Source: Saccoglossus kowalevskii (lineage: Eukaryota > Hemichordata > Enteropneusta > Harrimaniidae). From it: a stretch of 38,681 nt of DNA. Shown here piece by piece: positions 30,971 through 38,681 of this stretch (within the stretch, counting starts at the first letter, position 1; each line of letters starts with the position of its first letter). A program made the position numbers and the translations under genes. The notes under the pieces are model-generated. The model saw nothing but the letters and a program-made list of their open reading frames with translations. It had not been told where the DNA came from and did no database searches. The stretch spans positions 1 through 38,681 of the forward strand of contig NW_003106511.1 of NCBI RefSeq assembly GCF_000003605.2, given 5' to 3'.

Positions 30971-32113
30971 GGTGCCAGTCTTGGAATATATAGACCGGGG
31001 AATTCGGTGCCAGTCTTGGAATATAGACAGGGGGATTTGGTGCCAGTCTTGGCAAATAGACAGGGGGATTAAGTGCCAGTCTTGGCATTTAGACAGGGGG
31101 ATTCGGTGCCAGTCTTGACATATAGACAGGAGAATTCGGTGCCTGTCTTGGCATATAGACAGGGGTATTCGGTGCCAGTCTTGGAATATAGATAGGGGAT
31201 TCGGTGCCAGTCTTGGAATATAGACAGGGGGATTCGGTGCCATTCTTGGCAAATAGATAGGGGGATTAAGTGCCAGTCTTGACATATAGACAGGGAGATT
31301 CGGTGAAAGTCTTGACATATAGACAGGGGGATTCGGTGCCAGTCTTGGAATATATAGACAGGGGAATTCGGTGCCAGTCTTGACATATAGACAGGGGGAT
31401 TCGGTGCCAGTCGTTGCATATAGACAGGGGAATTCGGTGCCAGTCTTGGAATATAGACAGGGGTATTCAGTGCCAGGCGTTGCATATAGACAGGGGAATT
31501 CGGTGCCAGTCTTGGCAAATAGACAGGGGGATTCGGTGCCAGTCTTGGAATATAGACAGGGGGATTCGGAGCCAGTCGTTGCATATAGACAGGGGGATTC
31601 GGTGCCAGTCTTGGAATATAGACAGGGGGATTCGGAGCCAGTCGTTGCATATAGACAGGGGGATTCGGTGCCAGTCTTGGAATATAGACAGGGGGATTCG
31701 GTGCCAGTCTTGGAATATAGACAGGGGATTCGGAGCCAGTCGTTACATATAGACAGGTGAATTCGGTGCCAGTCTTGACATATAGACAGGGAGATTCGGT
31801 GCCAGTCTTGGCATATAGACAGGGGAATTCGTTGCCAGTCTTGGCATATAGACAGGGGGATTCGGAGCCAGTCGTTGCATATAGACAGGGGAATTCGCTG
31901 CCAGTCTTGACATATAGACAGGGGGATTCGGAGCCAGTCGTTGCATATATACAGGGGGATTCGGTGCCAGTCTTGACATATAGACAGGGAGATTCGGTGC
32001 CAGTCTTGGCTTATAGACAGGGGGATTCGGTGCCAGTCTTGGAATATAGACAGGGGGATTTGGAGCCAGTCGTTGCATATAGACCGGGAGATTCGATGCC
32101 AGTCTTGGCATAT
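30971..32113 (+). repeat. Block related to 1300-1807 and 26413-27490
   Basis: The left 570 bp is one of three copies of the GGTGAAAGTC-bearing block. All of 31036-32113 matches 26413-27490. Private here: GACAGGTGAATTC (about 31752), TTCGTTGCC (31828), TTCGCTGCC (about 31896), GGCTTATAG and GACCGGGAG. TTCGTTGCC is shared only with the 37.2-kb copy, so these two are the closest pair. Confidence 0.85.
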
Positions 32114-32179
32114 AGACAGGGGGATTCGGTGCCAGTTTTGACATATAGACAGGGGAATTCGGAGCCAGTCTTGACATAT

Positions 32180-33108
32180 AGACAGGGGGATTCGGTGCCA
32201 GTCTTGACATATAGACAGGGGGTTCGGTGCCAGTCTTGGAATATAGACTGGGGAATTCGGTGCCAGTCTTGGAATATAGACAGGGGGATTCGATGCCAGT
32301 CTTGCAATATAGACAGGGGGATTCGGTGCCAGTCTTGGAATATATAGACCGGGGAATTCGGTGCCAGTCTTGGAATATAGACAGGGGATTCGGTGCCAGT
32401 CTTGGCAAATAGACAGGGGGATTAAGTGCCAGTCTTGGCATTTAGACAGGGGGATTCGGTGCCAGTCTTGACATATAGACAGCAGAATTCGGTGCCAGTC
32501 TTGGCATATAGACAGGGGTATTCGGTGCCAGTCTTGGAATATAGATAGGGGGATTCGGTGCTAGTCTTGGAATATAGACAGGGGGATTCGGTGCCATTCT
32601 TGGCAAATAGACAGGGGGATTAAGTGCCAGTCTTGGCAAATAGACAGGGGGATTCGGTGCCAGTCTTGACATATAGACAGGGGGTTCGGTGCCAGTCTTG
32701 GAATATAGACTGGGGAATTCGGTGCCAGTCTTGGAATATAGACAGGGGGATTCGGTGCCAGTCTTGGAATATAGACAGGGGGATTCGGTGCCAGTCTTGG
32801 AATATATAGACCAGGGAATTCGGTGCCAGTCTTGGAATATAGACAGGGGGATTCGGTGCCAGTCTTGGCAAATAGACAGGGGGATTAAGTGCCAGTCTTG
32901 GCATTTAGACAGGGGGATTCGGTGCCAGTCTTGACATATAGACAGCAGAATTCGGTGCCAGTCTTGGCATATAGACAGGGGTATTCGGTGCCAGTCTTGG
33001 AATATAGATAGGGGGATTCGGTGCCAGTCTTGGAATATAGACAGGGGGATTCGGTGCCATTCTTGGCAAATAGACAGGGGGATTAAGTGCCAGTCTTGGC
33101 AAATAGAC
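32180..33108 (+). repeat. Tandem duplication of a 462/463-bp (14-monomer) unit
   Basis: 32180-32645 is repeated immediately at about 32643-33108. Both have a 32-bp GGGGGTTCGG monomer, GACTGGGG, a 35-bp monomer, N, GATTAAGTGCC, CATTTAG (32438 and 32901), the form GACAGCAGAATTCGG (32481 and 32944, found nowhere else that I noticed), TAGATAGG and CCATTCTTGGC. A one-base indel near 32385 moves the offset from 462 to 463. A longer relative with GACAGGAG follows at 33472-33840. Confidence 0.87.
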
Positions 33109-33222
33109 AGGGGAATTCGGTGCCAGTCTTAGCATATAGACAGGGGAATTCGGTGCCAGTCTTGGAATATAGACAGGGGAATTCGGTGCCAGTCTTGACA
33201 TATAGACAGGGGGATTCGGAGC

Positions 33223-33846
33223 CAGTCTTGACATATAGACAGGGAGATTCGGTGCCAGTCTTGGCATATAGACAGGGGGATTCGGTGCCAGTCTTGGAAT
33301 ATAGACAGGGGGATTTGGAGCCAGTCGTTGCATATAGACAGGGAGATTCGATGCCAGTCTTGGCATATAGACAGGGGGATTCGGTGCCAGTCTTGACATA
33401 TAGACAGGGGAATTCGGTGCCAGTCTTGACATATAGACAGGGGGATTCGGTGCCAGTCTTGACATATAGACAGGGGGTTCGGTGCCAGTCTTGGAATATA
33501 GACTGGGGAATTCGGTGCCAGTCTTGGAATATAGACAGGGGAATTCGGTGCCAGTCTTGGAATATAGACAGGGGGATTCGGTGCCAGTCTTGGAATATAG
33601 ACAGGGGGATTCGGTGCCAGTCTTGGAATATATAGACCGGGGAATTCGGTGCCAGTCTTGGAATATAGACAGGGGGATTCGGTGCCAGTCTTGGCAAATA
33701 GACAGGGGGATTAAGTGCCAGTCTTGGCATTTAGACAGGGGGATTCGGTGCCAGTCTTGACATATAGACAGGAGAATTCGGTGCCAGTCTTGGCATATAG
33801 ACAGGGGTATTCGGTGCCAGTCTTGGAATATAGATAGGAGGATTCG
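33223..33846 (+). repeat. Satellite segment with a further CATTTAG module
   Basis: Order: T, A, E, GATTTGGAGCC-V, GATTCGATGCC-A, T run, 32-bp GGGGGTTCGG (33472), GACTGGGG, E run, 35-bp monomer (33621), N, GATTAAGTGCC, CATTTAG (33727), GACAGGAG, T9-E, TAGATAGGAGG. Resembles 900-1500 and 37470-37850. Confidence 0.77.
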
Positions 33847-34741
33847 GTGCCAGTCTTGGAATATAGACAGGGGGATTCGGTGCCAGTCTTGGAATATAGA
33901 CAGGGGTATTCGGTGCCAGTCGTTGCATATAGACACAGGAATTCGGTGCCAGTCTTGGCAAATAGACAGGGGTATTCGGTGCCAGTCTTGGCATATAGAC
34001 AGGGGGATTGGTTGCCAGTCTTGGAATATAGACAGGGGGATTCGGAGCCAGTCGTTGCATATAGACAGGGGGATTCGGTGCCAGTCTTGGAATATAGACA
34101 GGGGGATTCGGAGCCAGTCGTTGCATATAGACAGGGGGATTCGGTGCCAGTCTTGGAATATAGACAGGGGGATTCGGTGCCAGTCTTGGAATATAGACAG
34201 GGGATTCGGAGCCAGTCGTTGCATATATACAGGGGAATTCGGTGCCAGTCTTGACATATAGACAGGGAGATTTGGTGCCAGTCTTGGCATATAGACAGGG
34301 GAATTCGGTGCCAGTCTTGGCATATAGACAGGGGGATTCGGAGCCAGTCGTTGCATATAGACAGGGGAATTCGATGCCAGTCTTGACATATAGACAGGGG
34401 GATTCGGAGCCAGTCGTTGCATATATACAGGGGGATTCGGTGCCAGTCTTGACATATAGACAGGGAGATTCGGTGCCAGTCTTGGCATATAGACAGGGGG
34501 ATTCGGTGCCAGTCTTGGAATATAGACAGGGGGATTCGGAGCCAGTCGTTGCATATAGACAGGGGGATTCGGTGCCAGTCTTGACATATAGACAGGGGGA
34601 TTCGGTGCCAGTCTTGACATATAGACAGGGAAATTCGGTGCCAGTCTTGGCATATAGACAGGGGGATTCAGTGCCAGTCTTGACATATAGACAGGGGAAT
34701 TCGGTGCCAGTCTTGACATATAGACAGGGGGATTCGGTGCC

Positions 34742-35004
34742 GGTCTTGACATAAACACAGGGGGATTCGGTGCCAGTCTTGACATATAGACAGGGGGATT
34801 CGGTGCCAGTCTTGACATATAGACAGGGAGATTCTGTGCCAGTCTTGGCATATAGACAGGGAGATTCGGTGCCAGTCTTGACATATAGACAGGGGAATTC
34901 GGTGCCAGTCTTGACATATAAACAGGGGGATTCGGTGCCCGGTCTTGACATATAGACAGGGGGTTCGGTGCCAGTCTTGGAATATAGACAGGGGAATTCG
35001 GTGC
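34742..35004 (+). repeat. T-rich segment with clustered indels
   Basis: T monomers with ACATAAACACAGG (about 34750), GATTCTGTGCC, TATAAACAGG (about 34919), GTGCCCGGTCTTGAC (extra C, about 34938), the 32-bp GGGGGTTCGG (about 34957), then GCCAGTCTGGAATATAG (a lost T, about 35008). Three length changes fall within 75 bp. Related to 18890-19130 and 21660-21900. Confidence 0.75.
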
Positions 35005-35513
35005 CAGTCTGGAATATAGACAGGGGTATTCGGTGCCAGTCGTTGCATATAGACACGGGAATTCGGTGCCAGTCTTGGCAAATAGACAGGAGTATTCAGT
35101 GCCAGTCTTGGCATATAGACAGGGGGATTCGGTGCCAGTCTTGGAATATAGACAGGGGGATTCGGAGCCAGTCGTTGCATATAGACAACGGGATTCGGTG
35201 CCAGTCTTCACATATAGACAGGGGGATTCGGTGCCAGTCGTTGCATATAGACAGGGGAATTCGGTGCCAGTCTTGGCAAATAGACAGGGGTATACGTGCC
35301 AGTCTTGGCATATAGACAGGGGGATTCGGTGCCAGTCTTGGCAAATAGACAGGGGGATTTGGTGCCAGTCGTTGCATATAGACAGGGGAATTTGGTGCCA
35401 GTCTTGGAATATAGACAGGGGGATTCGGAGCCAGTCGTTGCATATAGAAAGGGGAATTCGGTGCCAGTCTTGGAATATAGACAGGGGTATTCGGTGCCAG
35501 TCATTGCATATAG
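35005..35513 (+). repeat. Copy of 14442-14890 plus linker
   Basis: See the partner for markers. Here the two monomers that read GTTTTGGC and GAGCCAGTCTTGG at 14.8 kb are V-class (GTCGTTGC), a difference best explained by conversion of whole monomers and not point mutation. Confidence 0.84.
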
Positions 35514-36438
35514 ACAGGGGAATTCGGTGCCAGTCTTGGCAAATAGACAGGGGTATTCGGTGCCAGTCTTGGCATATAGACAGGGGGATTTGGTGACAGT
35601 CTTGGAATATAGACAGGGGGATTCGGAGCCAGTCGTTGCATATAGACAGGGGAATTCAGTGCCAGTCTTGACATATAGACAGGGGGATTCGGTGCCAGTC
35701 GTTGCATATAGACAGGGGAATTCAGTGCCAGTCTTGGAATATAGACAGGGGTATTCGGTTCCAGTCGTTGCATATAGACAGGGGAATTCGGTGCCAGTCT
35801 TGGCAAATAGACAGGGGTATTCGGTGCCAGTCTTGGCATATAGACAGGGGGATTCGGTGCCAGTCTTGGTAAATAGACAGGGGGATTCGGTGCCAGTCGT
35901 TGCATATAGACAGGGGAATTCGGTGCCAGTCTTGGAATATAGACAGGGGGATTCGGAGCCAGTCGTTGCATATAGACAGGGGAATTCGGTGCCAGTCTTG
36001 ACATATAGACAGGGGGATTCGGTGACAGTCGTTGCATATAGACAGGGGAATTCGGTGCCAGTCTTGGAATATAGACAGGGGTATTCGGTGCCAGTCGTTG
36101 CATATAGACAGGGGAATTCGGTGCCAGTCTTGGCAAATAGACAGGGGTATTCGGTGCCAGTCTTGGCATATAGACAGGGGGATTCGGAGCCAGTCTTGGA
36201 ATATAGACAGGGGGATTCGGAGCCAGTCGTTGCATATAGACAGGGGGATTCGGTGCCAGTCTTGGAATATAGACATTGGGATTCGGAGCCAGTCGTTGCA
36301 TATAGACAGGGGAATTCGGTGCCAGTCTTGACATATAGACAGGGGGATTCGGTGCCAGTCGTTGCATATAGTCAGGGGAATTTGGTGCCAGACTTGGAAT
36401 ATAGACAGGGGTATTCGGTGCCAGGCGTTGCATATAGA
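35514..36438 (+). repeat. Third copy of the left part of the 2.5-kb unit
   Basis: Matches 5745-6735 at offset 29769, then 29703 because one E/V dimer is missing here near 36200. Shared markers: TTGGTAAATAG (35869), GGTGACAGTCG (36021) and GACATTGGG (36272). Its own changes: GGTGACAGTCTTGG (about 35592), GGTTCCAG (35758), TATAGTCAGG (36368) and GCCAGACTTGG. Only the left part is present; the right part does not follow. Confidence 0.85.
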
Positions 36439-37395
36439 CAGGGGAATTCGGTGCCAGTCTTGGCAAATAGACAGGGGTATTCGGTGCCAGTTTTGGCATA
36501 TAGACAGGGGGATTCGGTGCCAGTCTTGGAATATAGACAGGGGGATTCGGTGCCAGTCTTGGAATATAGACAGGGGATTTGGAGCCAGTCGTTGCATATA
36601 GACAGGGGAATTCGGTGCCAGTCTTGACATATAGACAGGGAGATTCGGTGCCAGTCTTGGCATATAGACAGGGGAATTCGGTGCCAGTCTTGGAATATAG
36701 ACAGGGGAATTCGGTGCCAGTCTTGGAAAATAGACAGGGGGATTCGGTGCCAGTCTTGGAATATAGACAGGGGGATTCGGTGCCAGTCTTGGAATATATA
36801 GACAGGGGAATTCGGTGCCAGTCTTGACATATAGACAGGGGGATTCGGTGCCAGTCGTTGCATATAGACAGGGGAATTCGGTGCCAGTCTTGGAATATAG
36901 ACAGGGGTATTCGGTGCCAGGCGTTGCATATAGACAGGGGAATTCGGTGCCAGTCTTGGCAAATAGACAGGGGTATTCGGTGCCTGTTTTGCCATATAGA
37001 CAGGGGGATTCGGTGCCAGTCTTGGAATATAGACAGGGGGATTCGGAGCCAGTCGTTGCATATAGACAGGGGGATTCGGTGCCAGTCTTGGAATATAGAC
37101 AGGGGGATTCGGAGCTAGTCGTTGCATATAGACAGGGGGATTCGGTGCCAGTCTTGGAATATAGACAGGAGGATTCGGTGCCAGTCTTGGAATATAGACA
37201 GGGGATTCGGAGCCAGTCGTTACATATAGACAGGGGAATTCGGTGCCAGTCTTGACATATAGACAGGGAGATTCGGTGCCAGTCTTGGCATATAGACAGG
37301 GGAATTCGTTGCCAGTCTTGGCATATAGACAGGGGGATTCGGAGCCAGTCGTTGCATATAGACAGGGGAATTTGGTGCCAGTCTTGACATATAGA
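36439..37395 (+). repeat. Satellite segment; right part matches 31717-32113
   Basis: N, T9-A, E, CAGGGGATTTGG-V, T, A, E, TTGGAAAATAG (about 36725), a 35-bp monomer (36791), an eight-monomer start with GCCAGGCG, GCCTGTTTTGCC (about 36984), E/V dimers with GAGCTAGTCG (about 37113) and GTCGTTACATATAG (37218). From 37194 to 37590 it equals 31717-32113 at offset 5477, sharing TTCGTTGCC. Confidence 0.8.
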
Positions 37396-38675
37396 CAGGG
37401 GGATTCGGAGCCAGTCGTTGCATATATACAGGGGGATTCGGTGCCAGTCTTGACATATAGACAGGGAGATTCGGTGCCAGACTTGGCATATAGACAGGGG
37501 GATTCGGTGCCAGTCTTGGAATATAGACAGGGGGATTTGGAGCCAGTCGTTGCATATAGACAGGGAGATTCGATGCCAGTCTTGGCATATAGACAGGGGG
37601 ATACGGTGCCAGTCTTGACATATAGACAGGGGAATTCGGTGCCAGTCGTGACATATAGACAGGGGGATTCGGTGCCAGTCTTGACATATAGACAGGGGGT
37701 TCGGTGCCAGTCTTGGAATATAGACTGGGGAATTCGGTGCCAGTCTTGGAATATAGACAGGGGAATTCGGTGCCAGTCTTGGAATATAGACAGGGGGATT
37801 CGGTGCCAGTCTTGTAATATAGACAGGGGGATTCGGTGCCAGTCTTGGCATATATAGACAGGGGAATTCGGTGCCAGTCATAGCATATAGACAGGGGAAT
37901 TCGGTGCCAGTCTTGGCAAATAGACAGGGGAATTCGATGCCAGTCTTGACATATAGACAGGGAGATTCGGTGCCAGTCTTGACATATAGACAGGGGGATT
38001 CGGTGCCAGTCTTGGCATATAGACAGGGGGAATCGGTGCCAGTCTTGGAATATAGACAGGGGGATTTGGAGCCAGTCGTTGCATATAGACAGGGAGATTC
38101 GATGCCAGTCTTGGCATATAGACTGGGGGATTCGGTGCCAGTCTTGACATATAGACAGGGGGATTCGGTGCCAGTTTTGACATATAGACAGGGGGTTCGG
38201 TGCCAGTCTTGGAATATAGACAGGGGAATTCGGTGCCAGTCTTGGAATATAGACAGGGGGATTCGGTGCCAGTCTTGGAATATAGACAGGGGGATTCGGT
38301 GCCAGTCTTGGCAAATAGACAGGGGGATTCATTGCCAGTCTTGGAATATAGACAGGGGGATTCGGTGCCAGTCTTGGAATATAGACAGGGGGATTCGGAG
38401 CCAGTCGTTGCATATAGACAGGGGGATTCGGTGCCAGTCTTGGAATATAGACAGGGGGATTCGGTGCCAGTCTTGGAATATAGACAGGGGGATTCGGTGC
38501 CAGTCTTGGAATATAGACAGGGGGATTCGGTGCCAGTCTTGGAATATATAGACAGGGGAATTCGGTGCCAGTCTTGGAATATAGACAGGTGGATTCAGTG
38601 CCAGTCTTGGCAAATAGACAGGGGGATTAAGTGCCAGTCTTGGCATTTAGACAGGGGGATTCGGTGCCAGTCTTG
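37396..38675 (+). repeat. Terminal mosaic of three older blocks
   Basis: 37396-37844 equals 1-449, 37860-38028 equals 28222-28390 and 38029-38675 equals 27400-28046. The joins fall in monomers. The middle and right source blocks lie close together at 28 kb but in the opposite order, so at least two exchanges are needed to build this end of the array. Confidence 0.85.
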
Positions 38676-38681
38676 TGATGA
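38676..38681. other. Non-repeat bases; possible right edge of the array
   Basis: The final monomer follows the array through GCCAGTCTTG (ending 38675). It then reads TGATGA, whereas every other monomer continues ACATATAG, GAATATAG or GCATATAG. The related block at 27400-28046 continues as repeat at this point. Six bases are too few to identify the flank. This could be the array border, an inserted sequence, or a sequence-end error. Confidence 0.5.

Larger units (their letters stand above)
25..37431 (+). repeat. Marker monomer CATATATACAG, 18 dispersed copies
   Basis: A V monomer followed by T instead of G at position 1 (GCATATATACAGG with GGGGATTCGGTGCC after it). The initial G lies at 25, 884, 2140, 2701, 3688, 5142, 6990, 9497, 15107, 18574, 19694, 21343, 22299, 24049, 27320, 31943, 34419 and 37420. 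It is nearly always preceded by a T monomer then V(A16) and followed by T, A8-A and E. None occurs between 9.5 and 15.1 kb, the region richest in eight-monomer modules. Related but different ATATATACAG forms occur near 5737, 12070, 19500, 19928 and 34223. Confidence 0.85.
553..38650 (+). repeat. CATTTAG marker module, 16 dispersed copies
   Basis: A block of about six monomers: N, GATTAAGTGCC with GGCATTTAGAC, T, GACAGGAGAATTCGG-A, T9-E, then TAGATAGG. The CATTTAG (or GGTATTTAG) monomer lies near 553, 1413, 3853, 15271, 15538 (GGTATTT), 17584, 23158, 24213, 25670 (GGTATTT), 26461, 28013, 31083, 32438, 32901, 33727 and 38641. The 15271 copy breaks off after the T monomer and the 38641 copy is cut by the array end. 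Eight of the copies fall in the last 13 kb. Confidence 0.82.
1..38675 (+). repeat. 33-bp satellite array filling the window
   Basis: The sequence is a continuous head-to-tail array of a 33-bp unit starting GACAGGGGGATTCGG and ending TGCCAGTCTTGGAATATA, about 1,170 copies, with no inverted copy and no unique insert seen. Most monomers are 33 bp. Recurrent length variants are 32 bp (one G or A lost before TTCGG) and 35 bp (an extra TA in GGAATATATAGAC). Frequent substitutions: position 9 G to A or T, position 8 G to A, position 16 T to A, positions 24-28 (TTGGA to TTGGC, TTGAC or GTTGC) and position 30 T to A. The middle (TTCGG.GCCAGTC) is the most constant part. The size and pure tandem structure fit eukaryotic satellite DNA. 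Function, chromosomal location and species cannot be told from the sequence. Confidence 0.98.

Noticed and set aside
1-38675. CRISPR array
   Set aside because: Direct repeats are contiguous, with no unique spacers between them and no cas genes.
1-38675. Telomeric or subtelomeric short repeat
   Set aside because: The unit is 33 bp and contains no TTAGGG-like, TTAGG-like or TG1-3-like core in tandem. Chromosomal position cannot be inferred.
1-38675. CENP-B box in the monomer
   Set aside because: TTCGG is present, but the required spacing to an A and then CGGG is not met: the bases after TTCG are GTGCCAGTCTT.
1-38675. G-quadruplex array
   Set aside because: There is only one G4-G5 tract per 33 bp, so loops between tracts would be about 28 bases, too long to call on sequence alone.
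1-38675. Transposon, insertion sequence or retroelement inside the array
   Set aside because: I found no stretch departing from the 33-bp repeat apart from the last six bases, and no terminal inverted repeats or enzyme motifs.
1-38675. tRNA, rRNA or other structured RNA genes
   Set aside because: No sequence outside the monomer exists to hold them. The monomer lacks tRNA box A and box B patterns.
1-38675. Coding minisatellite such as a silk-like or surface-antigen gene
   Set aside because: Indels of 1 and 2 bp are common and changes fall at all codon positions, with no sign that any one frame is kept.

Overview
The whole window is one tandem-repeat array. From base 1 to about 38675 it is an unbroken head-to-tail run of a 33-bp monomer, roughly 1,170 copies, all in the same orientation. 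I see no unique sequence, RNA gene, mobile element or credible protein-coding gene inside it. The last six bases (38676-38681, TGATGA) leave the repeat and may be the edge of the array. An array this large, made of a short monomer with diverged variants and many internal duplications, looks like eukaryotic satellite (or very large minisatellite) DNA. Nothing in the window identifies the species, and I do not recognise the monomer as a named satellite family.

Monomer numbering used here: position 1 is the G of GACAGG. The consensus begins GACAGGGGGATTCGG (1-15) and ends TGCCAGTCTTGGAATATA (16-33). It is about 52% GC, with 12 G and 5 C on the + strand. Most variation lies at a few positions. 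The 3' part gives five classes: E (TTGGAATATA), A (TTGGCATATA), T (TTGACATATA), N (TTGGCAAATA) and V (CGTTGCATATA). The 5' part varies at position 9 (G, A or T) and position 8 (G or A); A9 creates GAATTC. Because 33 is divisible by 3 and five of the six frames of the consensus lack a stop, the array is full of long open frames that are artefacts.

Over the monomer there is higher-order structure: 66-bp dimers (E/V, E/T); a recurring run of about eight monomers (about 264 bp); marker modules (a CATTTAG module with 16 copies, a CATATATACAG monomer with 18 copies); two adjacent copies of a 2.5-kb unit at 5812-8318 and 8319-10960; and many 0.4-1.1-kb blocks repeated elsewhere at offsets of 0.46 to 37 kb.

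Layout: 1-5811 is a mosaic of blocks that recur at 22-24 kb and 30-38 kb. 5812-10960 is the tandem 2.5-kb unit. 10960-13590 is rich in eight-monomer modules and E/V dimers. 13590-17892 holds blocks that recur at 24.7-29.4 kb. 18170-22030 contains a 1.1-kb block duplicated at a 2769-bp offset, and a T-rich run. 22239-24347 repeats 2.0-5.0 kb. 24742-26366 is a copy of 13590-16235 with about 1 kb missing. 26.4-33.2 kb is a patchwork of earlier blocks, including a recent 463-bp tandem duplication. 33847-38675 repeats segments of 19, 14.5, 5.8, 31, 0 and 27-28 kb. This is what repeated unequal exchange or gene conversion inside a satellite would leave. All comparisons were made by eye; block ends are good to about one monomer.
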